Positions 26,588-38,123 of a stretch of DNA of 64,000 nt are shown piece by piece. The first letter of the stretch is position 1, and each line of letters opens with the position of its first letter. The DNA lies in NCBI GenBank assembly GCA_902470815.1, contig CABRHS010000002.1, forward strand, positions 89,516 through 153,515, given 5' to 3'. The notes under the pieces are model-generated. The model was given only the letters and a program-made list of their open reading frames with translations, searched no databases and was not told the DNA's origin. The position numbers and the translations under genes were made by a program. The DNA is from an uncultured Collinsella sp. GTDB taxonomy: Bacteria > Actinomycetota > Coriobacteriia > Coriobacteriales > Coriobacteriaceae.

Positions 26588-27651
26588 CCGATCTCCACCG
26601 GTTCGTCGCCATACCAGGCCTGGACAGTAGCGATGTCGCGATTGACGGCGCAGATGAGGTCGTCAACCGAGTCGAAGGTGCGCGATGGGCGCAGAAGCCG
26701 GTCGAACGCGATTGCCACGCGCTCGCCGTACAGGTCGCCGCGGTACCCGACGAGGTTCGCCTCGAGTCGGGCGGAGGCGATGGAGTCCGCGAACATGGGC
26801 GGGACCCCGACGTTGATGGCGGAGGGCCACACCTTGCCCCCCACCTGGGCGAATCCCGTGTAGACGCCGTCTGCGGGCATCTGCATGCCGCCGGGGACCT
26901 CGATGTTCGCCGTGGGGAACCCCATGCCCGTGCCCTGCCCGCGGCCGGGCTTGACCACGCCGCGGACGAAGGGGCGGCGCCCAAGGTCGAGGGCCGCCTC
27001 TTCGACCCTCCCCCCGGCGATCATCGACCGGATCCGCGTGGCGGTGATGGGGCCCTGGGCGTCGCTGAGCAGCTCATGGCCCGTCACGTCAACACCCCGA
27101 CGGCAGCCCCATGCGCTCATGACGTCCACCGTGGAGGCGCCACGGGCGCCCAGGCGGAAGTCCGCGCCCACGTGGATGGCGCGCATGTCCAGGTACGGGG
27201 CGAGCACCCCCTCGAAGAACCCGACATGGTCGAGGGCGGCAAGTTCACGCGTGAACGGCACGACCGCGACGCGTGCGCCGGAAAGCGCCAGTGCGCGCAG
27301 GCGGTCCTCCTTGACGGTGAGCTTGGGAGCGGGGCGGGCGCTCACCACCTCGTCTGGATCCGGGTCGAACGTCACGGCGACCAGCTCGACAGCGCGGCGG
27401 CCGGCGTCACGGGCGGCGCGGGCCAAAAGGTCCAGATGCCCGCGATGGACGCCGTCGAACGCCCCGATCGCGACCACGCACGGCAAGGGCTCGTTGGGCA
27501 CGGGGTCCGATCCGACCTGAATGAGGTCCGCAGGGCGGGAAAGCCCCTCCTCGGAGAGGAAGTCATGGGCGAGCTCGGCGGCGGAGGGCATAATGGGGGC
27601 TCCCGGGTGCCCATCCCAGGCAGATGGGGACGCTCCAACCAGGCACGTCAT
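26584..27651 (-). CDS. ribF: Bifunctional riboflavin kinase / FAD synthetase
   Basis: 355 residues if the start is ATG 27651 (ATGA overlap with the truB stop); ATG 27591, with GGGAG upstream, is a shorter alternative. The N-terminal nucleotidyltransferase domain begins VVAIGAFDGVHRGHLDLL and contains the ISSTxIR-like TATRIRSMI. The C-terminal flavokinase domain has GMGFPTANIEVPGGM and VYTGFA. It makes FMN and FAD from riboflavin. Classic position after truB in the nusA operon. Confidence 0.92.
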   Translation of the reverse strand: MTCLVGASPSAWDGHPGAPIMPSAAELAHDFLSEEGLSRPADLIQVGSDPVPNEPLPCVVAIGAFDGVHRGHLDLLARAARDAGRRAVELVAVTFDPDPDEVVSARPAPKLTVKEDRLRALALSGARVAVVPFTRELAALDHVGFFEGVLAPYLDMRAIHVGADFRLGARGASTVDVMSAWGCRRGVDVTGHELLSDAQGPITATRIRSMIAGGRVEEAALDLGRRPFVRGVVKPGRGQGTGMGFPTANIEVPGGMQMPADGVYTGFAQVGGKVWPSAINVGVPPMFADSIASARLEANLVGYRGDLYGERVAIAFDRLLRPSRTFDSVDDLICAVNRDIATVQAWYGDEPVEIG

Positions 27652-28598
27652 CGGGCAACACCCTCGATGCCCTGGGGAAACACCGTCTCCATGCGCAGCA
27701 GGCCACCCTCCACACGGGCGACCGCGCGCAACAGGCCACCATGCGCGAGCGCGCACGGGCAGCCCTCGCGAAGCTCGGGCACGGATGCCCCGGCAGGGGG
27801 CACAGGGCGCGCGGAGATGGCGCGGCCGTTCAGGACGGCGTCAGCCTCGTCGTCGGACAGACCGCGGACAGGCAGGCCGAGGACGCTCGCGGGGTCGAGC
27901 GCCGATGCGCGCGCGCGCTCTGGGGAGAGGTCCTCTATGCGCAGGCACATGCCGGACGTGATCGGGCCGGAGGCGGTCCGGCGCAGGTCGGCCACATGGG
28001 CGGCGCTCCCCGCGGCCCGACCGATGTCACGGGCGAGAGAGCGGATGTAGGTGCCCTTGCTCACGTCGAAGGAGGCGGTCCACACGGCGTGGCCGTCCAC
28101 CTCGTCCACCGCGACCAGGTCCGCCGCGTACACCTCCACGGCGCGCGCGGGAAGCTCGACGTCCTCGCCCGCGCGGGCGCGGCGGTAAGAGCGCACGCCG
28201 TTCACGGATATGGCCGAGTACGCGGGCGGGACCTGCTCCTGCTCACCCAGGAACTCGCGGAGGACCCCCGCCGCGAACATCGGGGAGAGCAGGTCGTCCT
28301 TCATGGGGGCGGTGCGCGTGGGTTCGCCCTCGGCGTCGTCCGTCGTGGTCTCGAAGCCGAACTTGATGCGGGCAAGATAGCGCTTGCGCTCAAGCGTGAT
28401 GCGGCCGAGGAGGCGCGTGGCCTGCCCCACGCCGACGATCATCACGCCGGAGGCAAGCGGATCAAGGGTTCCGGCATGGCCCACGCGGCGCTCGTCGAGC
28501 GAGCGGCGCACCTTGGAGACGACGTCATGCGAGGTGATGCCCACCGGCTTGTCGACGGCGAGCAGGAGGTTGAGTTCACTGGGCTTGCGCTTGGCCAT
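27648..28598 (-). CDS. truB: tRNA pseudouridine-55 synthase
   Basis: 316 residues from ATG 28598 (GAGAGGA site). The catalytic motif GHAGTLDPLASGVMIVGVG holds the Asp nucleophile; KPVGITSHDVV and KGTYIRSLARDIG are also conserved. Makes the T-loop pseudouridine of tRNAs. The C-terminal part after ~260 resembles the PUA-like thumb. Between nrnA and ribF. Confidence 0.95.
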   Translation of the reverse strand: MAKRKPSELNLLLAVDKPVGITSHDVVSKVRRSLDERRVGHAGTLDPLASGVMIVGVGQATRLLGRITLERKRYLARIKFGFETTTDDAEGEPTRTAPMKDDLLSPMFAAGVLREFLGEQEQVPPAYSAISVNGVRSYRRARAGEDVELPARAVEVYAADLVAVDEVDGHAVWTASFDVSKGTYIRSLARDIGRAAGSAAHVADLRRTASGPITSGMCLRIEDLSPERARASALDPASVLGLPVRGLSDDEADAVLNGRAISARPVPPAGASVPELREGCPCALAHGGLLRAVARVEGGLLRMETVFPQGIEGVAR

Positions 28599-28673
28599 GC
28601 TGTCCTCTCGTGAATATGGGGCGCCGGGCGGCTCTCGCCGCCCGCACGCGAATGTCATTGCTGCCGAGGTGGG

Positions 28674-29687
28674 TTACAGGAGGGCCTCAAGCTTGGGAAG
28701 CGCAGCCGCGGCGGCCTGCGCGATCGTCCCGTGGAACGTGAACCCGGCAGCGGCGGCATGGCCGCCACCGCCCAACTCGACGGCGATGCCCGAGATGTCG
28801 AGCTTGCCCTTGGAGCGGAGGTTGCCGCGGATGACCCCGGGCTCGCTCTCGCGAAGGAACAGGCAGAGCTCGGTGCCGCCCACCTGACGGACTATGTCAA
28901 CCAGGCCATCGCATTCCGCGGGCTTCACACCGCATTCATCGAGGTCGCTCGCATAGGCATAGCTGAACGCGACCCTACCGCCGGAGCGCGTCTCGATCCG
29001 GCTCATCACGATGGACTCGAGGCGCAGGTACTCCAAGCGCTGGCTCTGATACACCTCGAGGGCGATGCGGGCCGGTTCGGCACCGGCATCAACCAGGCGC
29101 GAGGCGCAGGCGAACGCAGATGGGTTGGCGTTTTGGTACTGGAAGCGACCGGTGTCGGTCATGAGGCCCGTGAGCAGGCATGTCGCGATCTGGGGAGTGC
29201 ACGGCCACCCGGTGGCGTCGAGCAGCTCCTCCACGAGCACCGCCGTGGCGGCGGCGGAGGTCACGCGGACGGTCGCGTCGCCGAACTCCTCGCGCGTGGG
29301 GTGGTGGTCGATCACCACGCGGCCGAGCGCGCGCTTGGCCACCGCGGCGGAGTCCTCCAGGCGTTCAAGCGTGGGGACATCCACGGAGATGAACAGGTCG
29401 TAGACCTCCGTGTGGATAACGGCCGGCTCCAGGTCCCCGGCAAACGGCAGGAACCGATATACCCGCGGGATGGGGCCGTCGTCGGCGAGCAGGAAATCGA
29501 CGCGCTTCTCGGGGAACTGCGCGCGGATGGAGGCGCCGAGGCCCAGAAGCGAGCCGAGGGCGTCACCGTCGGGATTGGTGTGACCGGAGATCGCGATGGT
29601 CTGGGCGCCCTCGATGCAGTCGATGACGCCCTCCCACATATCGGGCGTGGTGCTCCTCCCCAGGCAGGGGGACGTGCTACTCCTCAT
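28674..29687 (-). CDS. nrnA: DHH-family phosphoesterase (NrnA type, oligoribonuclease/pAp phosphatase)
   Basis: 337 residues from ATG 29687, which overlaps the rbfA end by 11 bases and has GGGGAAGG upstream. DHH motifs: HTNPDGDALGS (I), SVDVP (II), VVIDHHPT (III, the name motif) and LLTGLMTDTGRFQY (IV). The DHHA1 domain follows with RGNLRSKGKLDISGIA and ELGGGGHAAAAGF. Degrades short oligoribonucleotides and pAp. Standard neighbour of rbfA and truB. Confidence 0.93.
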   Translation of the reverse strand: MRSSTSPCLGRSTTPDMWEGVIDCIEGAQTIAISGHTNPDGDALGSLLGLGASIRAQFPEKRVDFLLADDGPIPRVYRFLPFAGDLEPAVIHTEVYDLFISVDVPTLERLEDSAAVAKRALGRVVIDHHPTREEFGDATVRVTSAAATAVLVEELLDATGWPCTPQIATCLLTGLMTDTGRFQYQNANPSAFACASRLVDAGAEPARIALEVYQSQRLEYLRLESIVMSRIETRSGGRVAFSYAYASDLDECGVKPAECDGLVDIVRQVGGTELCLFLRESEPGVIRGNLRSKGKLDISGIAVELGGGGHAAAAGFTFHGTIAQAAAAALPKLEALL

Positions 29688-30117
29688 CGACACCTTCCCC
29701 ATCGGGGCCCTCGGCGGGCGCGCCATCGGGCTCGTCGGCCTCGACGGGATAGCCGAACTCGTCCTTCTCGACCGCGAGCGTGGCGGGGACGTTCTCGAGG
29801 GCGCGGGTGATGGCCTCGGCCTCGTCGGTCGAACGGTCGATCTTGAAGGCGAGCTCGGGGGTGACGCGCCAGTCGAGCGAATGCGCCAGCAGGCTGCGGA
29901 TGCGGCCCTTGGCGGCGTTCAGCGTGGCAAGGACCTCCTCGTAGCGATCGCCCTCGCAGCTCACGTACACGCGGGCGAAGGAGCGGTCCTGCGAGACCTC
30001 GACACCGGTGAGCGTCACGAGCTCAAGACGGGGGTCGGCGATCTCGAACAAGAGGATGTAGCCGAGCTTCTCGCGAAGCTGCTCACCGAGACGACGGGTC
30101 AACGGGGTCTGCTTCAT
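29677..30117 (-). CDS. rbfA: Ribosome-binding factor A
   Basis: 146 residues with a single KH-like fold: RLGEQLREKLGYILLFEI, DPRLELVTLTGVEVSQD, and ARVYVSC, ending the fold with RITPEL-like RVTPELAFKID. It binds free 30S particles during late maturation. An acidic C-terminal tail (~115-146) extends past the fold. Downstream of infB across a 150-base gap holding a strong hairpin. Confidence 0.93.
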   Translation of the reverse strand: MKQTPLTRRLGEQLREKLGYILLFEIADPRLELVTLTGVEVSQDRSFARVYVSCEGDRYEEVLATLNAAKGRIRSLLAHSLDWRVTPELAFKIDRSTDEAEAITRALENVPATLAVEKDEFGYPVEADEPDGAPAEGPDGEGVDEE

Positions 30118-30155
30118 GTGACACCAGCTTTCTGACTAGCGGGGCATGTAACGGA

Positions 30156-30185
30156 GGGACAACGCGCCTCCTCGCGCGTTGTCCC
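30156..30185. other. Perfect 12-bp inverted repeat between infB and rbfA
   Basis: GGGACAACGCGC (30156-30167) and GCGCGTTGTCCC (30174-30185) with a six-base loop. No U run on the coding (reverse) strand, so mRNA processing or partial termination is more likely than a full terminator. Confidence 0.6.
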
Positions 30186-30267
30186 TTCCTGTGCCCGCAT
30201 GTTGCCATTGATTGCACATCATGCGCCCTCGTCCGGACGGAATGCGGCCGGGGCGCGGTGCGGCGGG

Positions 30268-32967
<2,700 letters not shown>

Positions 32968-33041
32968 ATCCTTCACCTACCTCTCACGCACGTCGACGTG
33001 CGCATCTTCAATCAATCGGACTCGGGTGCGCGGCGCTCGGA

Positions 33042-34325
33042 CTAGATGAGGTCCTCGGCGTCCGCGAAGGCGTCGGAGTCGGCGCCGTCGAGGGCGTCGA
33101 CGTCGTGCACGCCGCAGAAGCGGGAGCCCGGACGGGCCTGGTTGCGGCAGCGGATGCCGTCCTCGCTCACATGGGCGCAGCGCTCGGGCTCGAGATCGGC
33201 GGGCTCATCGTCGATCAGGTCCTCGACGGCCGGCTCGGGCGCGAGCGGGACGTTCTTGAGGATGTCGGCGGCGAGCGTCTCGCTCTTGATGTCGATGCGC
33301 CAACCGGTCAGGCGGGCGGCGAGGCGGGCGTTCTGGCCCTCCTTGCCGATGGCGAGCGAGAGCTGGTCATCGGGGACGATGACGCCGGCGTAGTTCTGCT
33401 CGGGATCCGTGAGCACGCGGGTCACCTTGGCCGGGGACAGGGCGTTGGCCACGTAGACCGCCGGGTCCTCGTCCCACAGGATCACGTCGACGCGCTCACC
33501 GCGCAGCTCGCCCACGACGGCGCGCACGCGGCTGCCCTTGGGGCCCACGCAGGCGCCAACGGGGTCCAGGCGGTCGTCCAGGGAGTGGACGGCGACCTTG
33601 GAGCGCTGGCCGGGCTCGCGGGCGATGGATTTGAGCTCGACGGTGCCGTCGTAGACCTCGGGCACCTCCTGCTCGAACAGGCGACGCATGAGGTCGGCAT
33701 GGGTGCGGGAGATGACGATCGACGGGCGGGAGTGCTCGCCGCGCACCGGGGGAAGCGTGGAGTTGGGGTCGCGGACGTCGACGATGACGGCCTTGAGGTG
33801 CTGGTTGTGCAGGTAGCGCTCGCCGTTGGGGCGCTCGTTGCGCTCCTCAGGGTACCGGCGCTGGTCGAAGTGCGGCAGCTCCGCCTCGACGCCCTCGCGG
33901 ATCTTGACGATGGTGAAGTCGGGCGTGGACTGCAGGACGGTACCGTTGATGAGGTCGCCCTTGCGGCCGGAGAACTCCTCGTAGATCTGCTCGCGGGCGG
34001 CGTTGCGCACGATGGCGTTGATCTCGGCCTTGGCGGTCTGGGCGGCGAGGCGGCTCACGTCCTTGGGCGTGACGTCGATCTCCTCGTACTCGGTGAAGTT
34101 GCCCTCCTCGTCCATGGAGTCGTCGATGGGCTCAAGGCGATACACGTAGATCTTGCCCGTGGCGCGGTCGATGGTGACCTTAGCACCCCAATCGAGCTTG
34201 AGGACCTTGGCGTAGGTCTCGGCAAGCGCGGCCTCCAGACGGTCGAGCAGGTAGAGCTGGTCGACGTGCTTCTCCTGGCACAGAAGCATGAGAGCTTCCA
34301 TCATGGTCATATCGGCGTCAGCCAT
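33042..34325 (-). CDS. nusA: Transcription factor NusA with C-terminal zinc-knuckle-like tail
   Basis: 427 residues from ATG 34325. N-terminal RNA-polymerase-binding domain, then S1 (NGTVLQSTPDFTIVKI), then two KH domains (DPVGACVGPKGSRVRAV, and IGKEGQNARLAARLTGWRIDIKSE). After the second KH comes an acidic linker and a short Cys/His motif: Cys383, Cys393, Cys404 and His407, close to C-x9-C-x10-C-x2-H. Typical NusA of Gram-positive bacteria ends soon after KH2. No separate ylxR gene lies between nusA and infB, so the tail occupies the usual YlxR position although it does not resemble YlxR. NusA controls pausing, termination and antitermination. Confidence 0.93.
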   Translation of the reverse strand: MADADMTMMEALMLLCQEKHVDQLYLLDRLEAALAETYAKVLKLDWGAKVTIDRATGKIYVYRLEPIDDSMDEEGNFTEYEEIDVTPKDVSRLAAQTAKAEINAIVRNAAREQIYEEFSGRKGDLINGTVLQSTPDFTIVKIREGVEAELPHFDQRRYPEERNERPNGERYLHNQHLKAVIVDVRDPNSTLPPVRGEHSRPSIVISRTHADLMRRLFEQEVPEVYDGTVELKSIAREPGQRSKVAVHSLDDRLDPVGACVGPKGSRVRAVVGELRGERVDVILWDEDPAVYVANALSPAKVTRVLTDPEQNYAGVIVPDDQLSLAIGKEGQNARLAARLTGWRIDIKSETLAADILKNVPLAPEPAVEDLIDDEPADLEPERCAHVSEDGIRCRNQARPGSRFCGVHDVDALDGADSDAFADAEDLI

Positions 34326-34327
34326 GG

Positions 34328-34822
34328 TTACTTCCCTTCCTTCACGCCCTTGAAGTCGAAGACCGGCTTCAAGGTGCACTTCCTCACATCGTCATAGGAG
34401 ATGGTGACGGCGTCCTCGCCCTCGGGCTGGATGGTCACCGCGGTCTCGTCGGCCTGGGCGATGACGCCCTTGTACGAACGGCGGCCCTCCATGGCCGTGG
34501 TGGTGAGCTCGACCTCCTCGCCCTGGAAGCGGGCGAAGTCGGATGGGCGGCGCAGGGGGCGCTTCATGCCCGGGGAGCTGACCTCGAGCGTGTAGGCGGT
34601 CGCGATGGGATCCAGGGCCTCGACGGTGTCGGACACCCAGGCGGTCTGGGCGGTGACCTCGTCGAGGTTGATGGGGTCGCCCTCGAGCTTGTCCAGGCGC
34701 ACGCGGATGCACGGGGCCTTGGTGGCGCCGACGACCTCGACATCGACCACATCGATGCCGTGCAGGACCGCCTGCTCCTCCAGGGCGTCGATGATGTCCT
34801 GCTCCAGCTTGCTCTTGACCAT
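34328..34822 (-). CDS. rimP: Ribosome maturation factor RimP
   Basis: 164 residues from ATG 34822 with GAGAGGTG upstream. N-terminal alpha/beta domain (VDVEVVGATKAPCIRVRLDK) and conserved YTLEVSSPGMKRPLRRPSDF, followed by the SH3-like C-terminal domain. Required for 30S maturation. First gene of rimP-nusA-infB-rbfA-nrnA-truB-ribF-dnaG-rpoD. Confidence 0.95.
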   Translation of the reverse strand: MVKSKLEQDIIDALEEQAVLHGIDVVDVEVVGATKAPCIRVRLDKLEGDPINLDEVTAQTAWVSDTVEALDPIATAYTLEVSSPGMKRPLRRPSDFARFQGEEVELTTTAMEGRRSYKGVIAQADETAVTIQPEGEDAVTISYDDVRKCTLKPVFDFKGVKEGK

Positions 34823-34840
34823 GTGACACCTCTCTTTCAT

Positions 34841-34874
34841 GAAAAGGGAGCGCGGGCGAACCCGCACTCCCTTC
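34841..34874 (-). other. UUCG-capped hairpin in the rimP leader
   Basis: Reverse strand GAAGGGAGTGCGGG, loop TTCG, CCCGCGCTCCCTTTTC: a ~14-pair stem with one mismatch and a four-T stretch. It lies between the promoter (34898-34927) and the rimP start, so it is transcribed as leader and could act as a weak terminator or stabiliser. Confidence 0.75.
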
Positions 34875-34897
34875 ACGTGACAACTTCATTTAGGGTG

Positions 34898-34927
34898 ACT
34901 ATAGCACATCCCCAGTATATGGGGCAA
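34898..34927 (-). promoter_or_regulatory. Promoter of the rimP-nusA-infB operon
   Basis: Reverse strand TTGCCC (-35), 18-base spacer, and TGCTATAGT (extended -10). About 75 bases before rimP, just downstream of leuS. Confidence 0.75.
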
Positions 34928-34957
34928 TTTTGATGCCCGGGCACCCTGTCCGCCGGC

Positions 34958-37546
34958 CTACTTCACCACAAGATTTACAAGTTTGCCGGGGATGCAGATG
35001 GCCTTGACGACCGTCTTTCCCTCGAGGTGCCTGGCCACGGCTGCCTCGGCGGCGGCCTGCATGGCCTGAGCGTCGGCGCCGGCGGGGACCATCACGCGCG
35101 CGCGCATCTTGCCGAGCACCTGGACGGCGATCTCAACCTCGTCGGCGGCCGCCTCGGACACGTCGAACTCGGGCCAGGGCGCGGTGTAGACGCTCCCCTC
35201 GCGGCCGAGCGCCGCGTGCCACAGCTCCTCGCAGGCGAACGGGCAGATCGGGGCCAGGACCGAGACGATGTCGCAGGCGACGAGCGCGGTCAGGGCGGCG
35301 TCGCGATCGGCCGCCGGCACGGCGTTGATGTAGGCGCTCGCGGCGTTCACAAGCTCCATCATCGCGGAGATGGCCGTGTTGAACTGGCCGCGGTCGAAAT
35401 CCTCGGTGCACTTGGCGAGCGTGCGGTGGCGCTCGCGGTAGAGCTCGAGCGCGGGCTTGGACAGTGCCGCCTTGTCAAGGGCGGATGCGTCGCCGGCGGT
35501 CTCGGCGAGCTGCCAGACGATGCGCCAGGCGCGCTTGATGAAGCGGTTGGCACCCTCCACGGCGTTGGGGTCCCAGTCGAAGTCCTTCTCGGGTGGGGCG
35601 ATGAACAGGATCGCCAGACGCATGGTGTCTGCGCCGAAGGGCTCGATGACCGAGCTCGGCGGGACCACGTTGCCCTTGGACTTGGACATGGTGTCGCCGT
35701 TCTCGTCCTTCACCATGCCCTGGCACAGCAGGTTGGTGAAGGGCTCGTCCACGTCGATCAGGCCCATGTCGCGCAGGGCCTTGGTGAAGAAGCGGCTGTA
35801 GAGCAGGTGCAGGATCGCGTGCTCGATGCCGCCGATGTAGTTGTCGACCGGCATGAAGCGGTTCGCGGCCTCGCGCGAGAACGGCAGCTCGGTGTTGTGC
35901 GGGTCCGTGTAGCGCAGGTAGTACCAGCTGGAGCACGTGAAGGTGTCCATGGTGTCCGTCTCGCGACGGGCGGGCGCGCCGCACACGGGGCAAGTGGTCT
36001 CGTAGAAGTCGCGACACTCGGCGAGCGTCTCGCCCGCGGTGAGGTCGAGGTTCTCGGGCAGCATGACCGGCAGCTGGTCCTCCGGCACGGGAACGATGCC
36101 GCAGTGCTCGCAATGGATGGCCGGGATGGGGTTGCCCCAGTAGCGCTGACGGGAGATGAGCCAGTCGCGCAGGCGGTACTGGACGGAGCGCCTGCCGGTG
36201 CCGGCGGCCTCGAGGTCGGCCACGATGGCGGCCTCGCCCTCGGAGTGCTTGCCGCCCGTCATGCCGGTGTACTTGCCGGACTGCACGAGCCTGCCCTCGC
36301 AGGTGAGCGCCTCGTCCCAATCGACGGAGGTCACGCGCGTGACGCGCTCGCGTTTAAGGTCCTCGTAGAGCGGATCGTCCTCGGAGAGGATGATGGGCAC
36401 GATGGGCAGGTCGTACTTCTTGGCGAAGTCGAAGTCGCGCGCGTCGCCGCAGGGCACGGCCATGACGGCGCCGGTACCGTAGTCGGAGATGACGTAGTCG
36501 GCCACCCACACGGGCACCTTGGCGCCCGACACGGGGTTGACTACGTAGCGACCGGTGAATGCGCCGTGCTTCTCGAGCGTGCCCTGGGCGCGCTCGACGG
36601 CGGAGATGTGCTTGGCGCCCTCCACGACCTCGCGCACACCGGCCTCGTACTCGGTGCCTTCAACCAGGTCCATGAGGCCCTTGTACTCGGGGGCGAGCAG
36701 GAAGAACGTGTTGCCGAACAGCGTGTCGGCACGGGTGGTGAAGACGGTGATCTTGCCCTCGTCGCCCTCGATCGGGTTGCCGTCGACGTCGCACAGCGTG
36801 AAGTCGACCTCGGCGCCCTCGGAGCGGCCGATCCAGTTGGCCTGCATCTGCTTGACGCGCTCGGGCCAGCCCGGGAGCTTCTCGAGGTCGTCGAGCAGCT
36901 CCTGCGCATATGCGGTGATCTTGATGTACCACTGCTCCAGGTCGCGCTTCTCCACCTCGGAGTCGCAGCGCCAGCAGCGACCCTCGGTCACCTGCTCGTT
37001 GGCGAGCACGGTCTCGCACTTGGGGCACCAGTTGACCGGGTTCTTCTTGCGATAGACCAGGCCGCGCTCCCAGAGCTTCTCGAAGATCCACTGGCCCCAA
37101 CGGTAGTAATCGGGGCTGCAGGTCTTGACCAGTCGGTCCATGTCATAGGAGAAGCCCATGCGCTTCATGGTGGCGAGCGCCTGGTCCATGTTCTTATACG
37201 TCCAGGCCGCCGCCTGGGTGTTGTGCTTGATGGCGGCGTTCTCGGCCGGCAGGCCGAAGGCGTCGAAGCCGATGGGATGCAGCACGTCGTAGCCGCGCAT
37301 GCGCGCCTGGCGCGCCATGGCATCGCCGATGGTGTAGTTTCGGGCATGACCCATGTGCAGGTCGCCGGAGGGGTACGGGAACATCTCGAGGACGTACTTC
37401 TTGGGCTTGGTGGAGTCGGTGTCCACGGCGAAGAGGTTCTGCTCCTCCCAGGACTTCATCCACTTCTCCTCGATGGCCTGCGCATCATAGGCCGGGATCT
37501 CCCCCGCCGCGCGACCGGCGTGATCGTGCTCGTGGCAATCGCACAT
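34958..37546 (-). CDS. leuS: Leucyl-tRNA synthetase
   Basis: 862 residues. HIGH-type motif in YPSGDLHMGHARNY, CP1 editing domain (TTRADTLFG in FTTRADTLFGNTFF), and KMSKS as TMSKSKGN. A zinc-binding insert with CPKCETVL and CWRCDSEV appears as usual for LeuRS. The N-terminus MCDCHEHDHAG is rich in Cys and His and is not part of the normal fold. GTP-independent class I enzyme charging leucine. ATG preceded by AGGAG. No T-box is recognisable upstream. Stands alone. Confidence 0.96.
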   Translation of the reverse strand: MCDCHEHDHAGRAAGEIPAYDAQAIEEKWMKSWEEQNLFAVDTDSTKPKKYVLEMFPYPSGDLHMGHARNYTIGDAMARQARMRGYDVLHPIGFDAFGLPAENAAIKHNTQAAAWTYKNMDQALATMKRMGFSYDMDRLVKTCSPDYYRWGQWIFEKLWERGLVYRKKNPVNWCPKCETVLANEQVTEGRCWRCDSEVEKRDLEQWYIKITAYAQELLDDLEKLPGWPERVKQMQANWIGRSEGAEVDFTLCDVDGNPIEGDEGKITVFTTRADTLFGNTFFLLAPEYKGLMDLVEGTEYEAGVREVVEGAKHISAVERAQGTLEKHGAFTGRYVVNPVSGAKVPVWVADYVISDYGTGAVMAVPCGDARDFDFAKKYDLPIVPIILSEDDPLYEDLKRERVTRVTSVDWDEALTCEGRLVQSGKYTGMTGGKHSEGEAAIVADLEAAGTGRRSVQYRLRDWLISRQRYWGNPIPAIHCEHCGIVPVPEDQLPVMLPENLDLTAGETLAECRDFYETTCPVCGAPARRETDTMDTFTCSSWYYLRYTDPHNTELPFSREAANRFMPVDNYIGGIEHAILHLLYSRFFTKALRDMGLIDVDEPFTNLLCQGMVKDENGDTMSKSKGNVVPPSSVIEPFGADTMRLAILFIAPPEKDFDWDPNAVEGANRFIKRAWRIVWQLAETAGDASALDKAALSKPALELYRERHRTLAKCTEDFDRGQFNTAISAMMELVNAASAYINAVPAADRDAALTALVACDIVSVLAPICPFACEELWHAALGREGSVYTAPWPEFDVSEAAADEVEIAVQVLGKMRARVMVPAGADAQAMQAAAEAAVARHLEGKTVVKAICIPGKLVNLVVK

Positions 37547-37805
37547 GGTTGGCTCCTATCGTTCAAGCGCCGGGGCCGCTCGGGACCCGCCGCGCCGCGT
37601 CGGTAACGCTCAAGAGTTTAGCAGGTCTGCTTATAGAGCAGGTGACTGATCTTGGGAGGGCGATATCCCCTCAGCAACTGAGGCGGGCATGAGGAGGCAG
37701 GGAATGCCGCGCGCTTCAGGAAGCATCAGGTGTTGGCGGCGGCGTCGTCCGTGAACAGGTGGGCCGCCACGCGCAAACGGGCGTCCCCATACGCAAGTCC
37801 GGGGT

Positions 37806-37911
37806 CGCTGCTGTTGGCGTGCGCTGCCGTTATTGGGCATGCATGGCCGCCATTGTGCAGGCGTCGCAATTATTGAGCGCGAGTCACCATCATTGGACGG
37901 GCGTAGACATG
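37806..37911. repeat. Degenerate ~20-bp tandem repeat, about five units
   Basis: Successive units such as CCGTTATTGGGCATGCATGG, CCGCCATTGTGCAGGCGTCG, CAATTATTGAGCGCGAGTCA and CCATCATTGGACGGGCGTAG align at a 20-base period, with ATTG at a fixed position and G/C-rich ends. No protein or RNA role evident. Confidence 0.5.
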
Positions 37912-37968
37912 CGTGCTGGGGGCATAATCACGCGCAAAATCCCATTGGCTCAGCAACGACTGAACGAG

Positions 37969-38123
37969 ATGCTGAAAAAATACCTTGCTGTAAATTACGA
38001 CTGCTATATATGCATCTTCAAGCACGTGCTCAGTTTTCGCGACCTGCGCTTTTGGGAAACAGGCAATCGTGATGTTTTGCTATCGGCGTTACATCGTTTT
38101 ATATCAAGGGAATTTTTCAACAA
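37969..38123. repeat. MITE-like ~150-bp repeat, copy B
   Basis: Left end ATGCTGAAAAAATACCTTGC and right end (reverse complement TTGTTGAAAAATTCCCTTGA) are imperfect terminal inverted repeats. Total length 155 bp, with internal GACCTGC at offset ~71 as in copy A. Same orientation as copies A and C. Confidence 0.7.

Noticed and set aside
37806..37911. Possible CRISPR array
   Set aside because: Units are contiguous and degenerate with no identical repeats or spacers, and no cas genes are present anywhere in the window.
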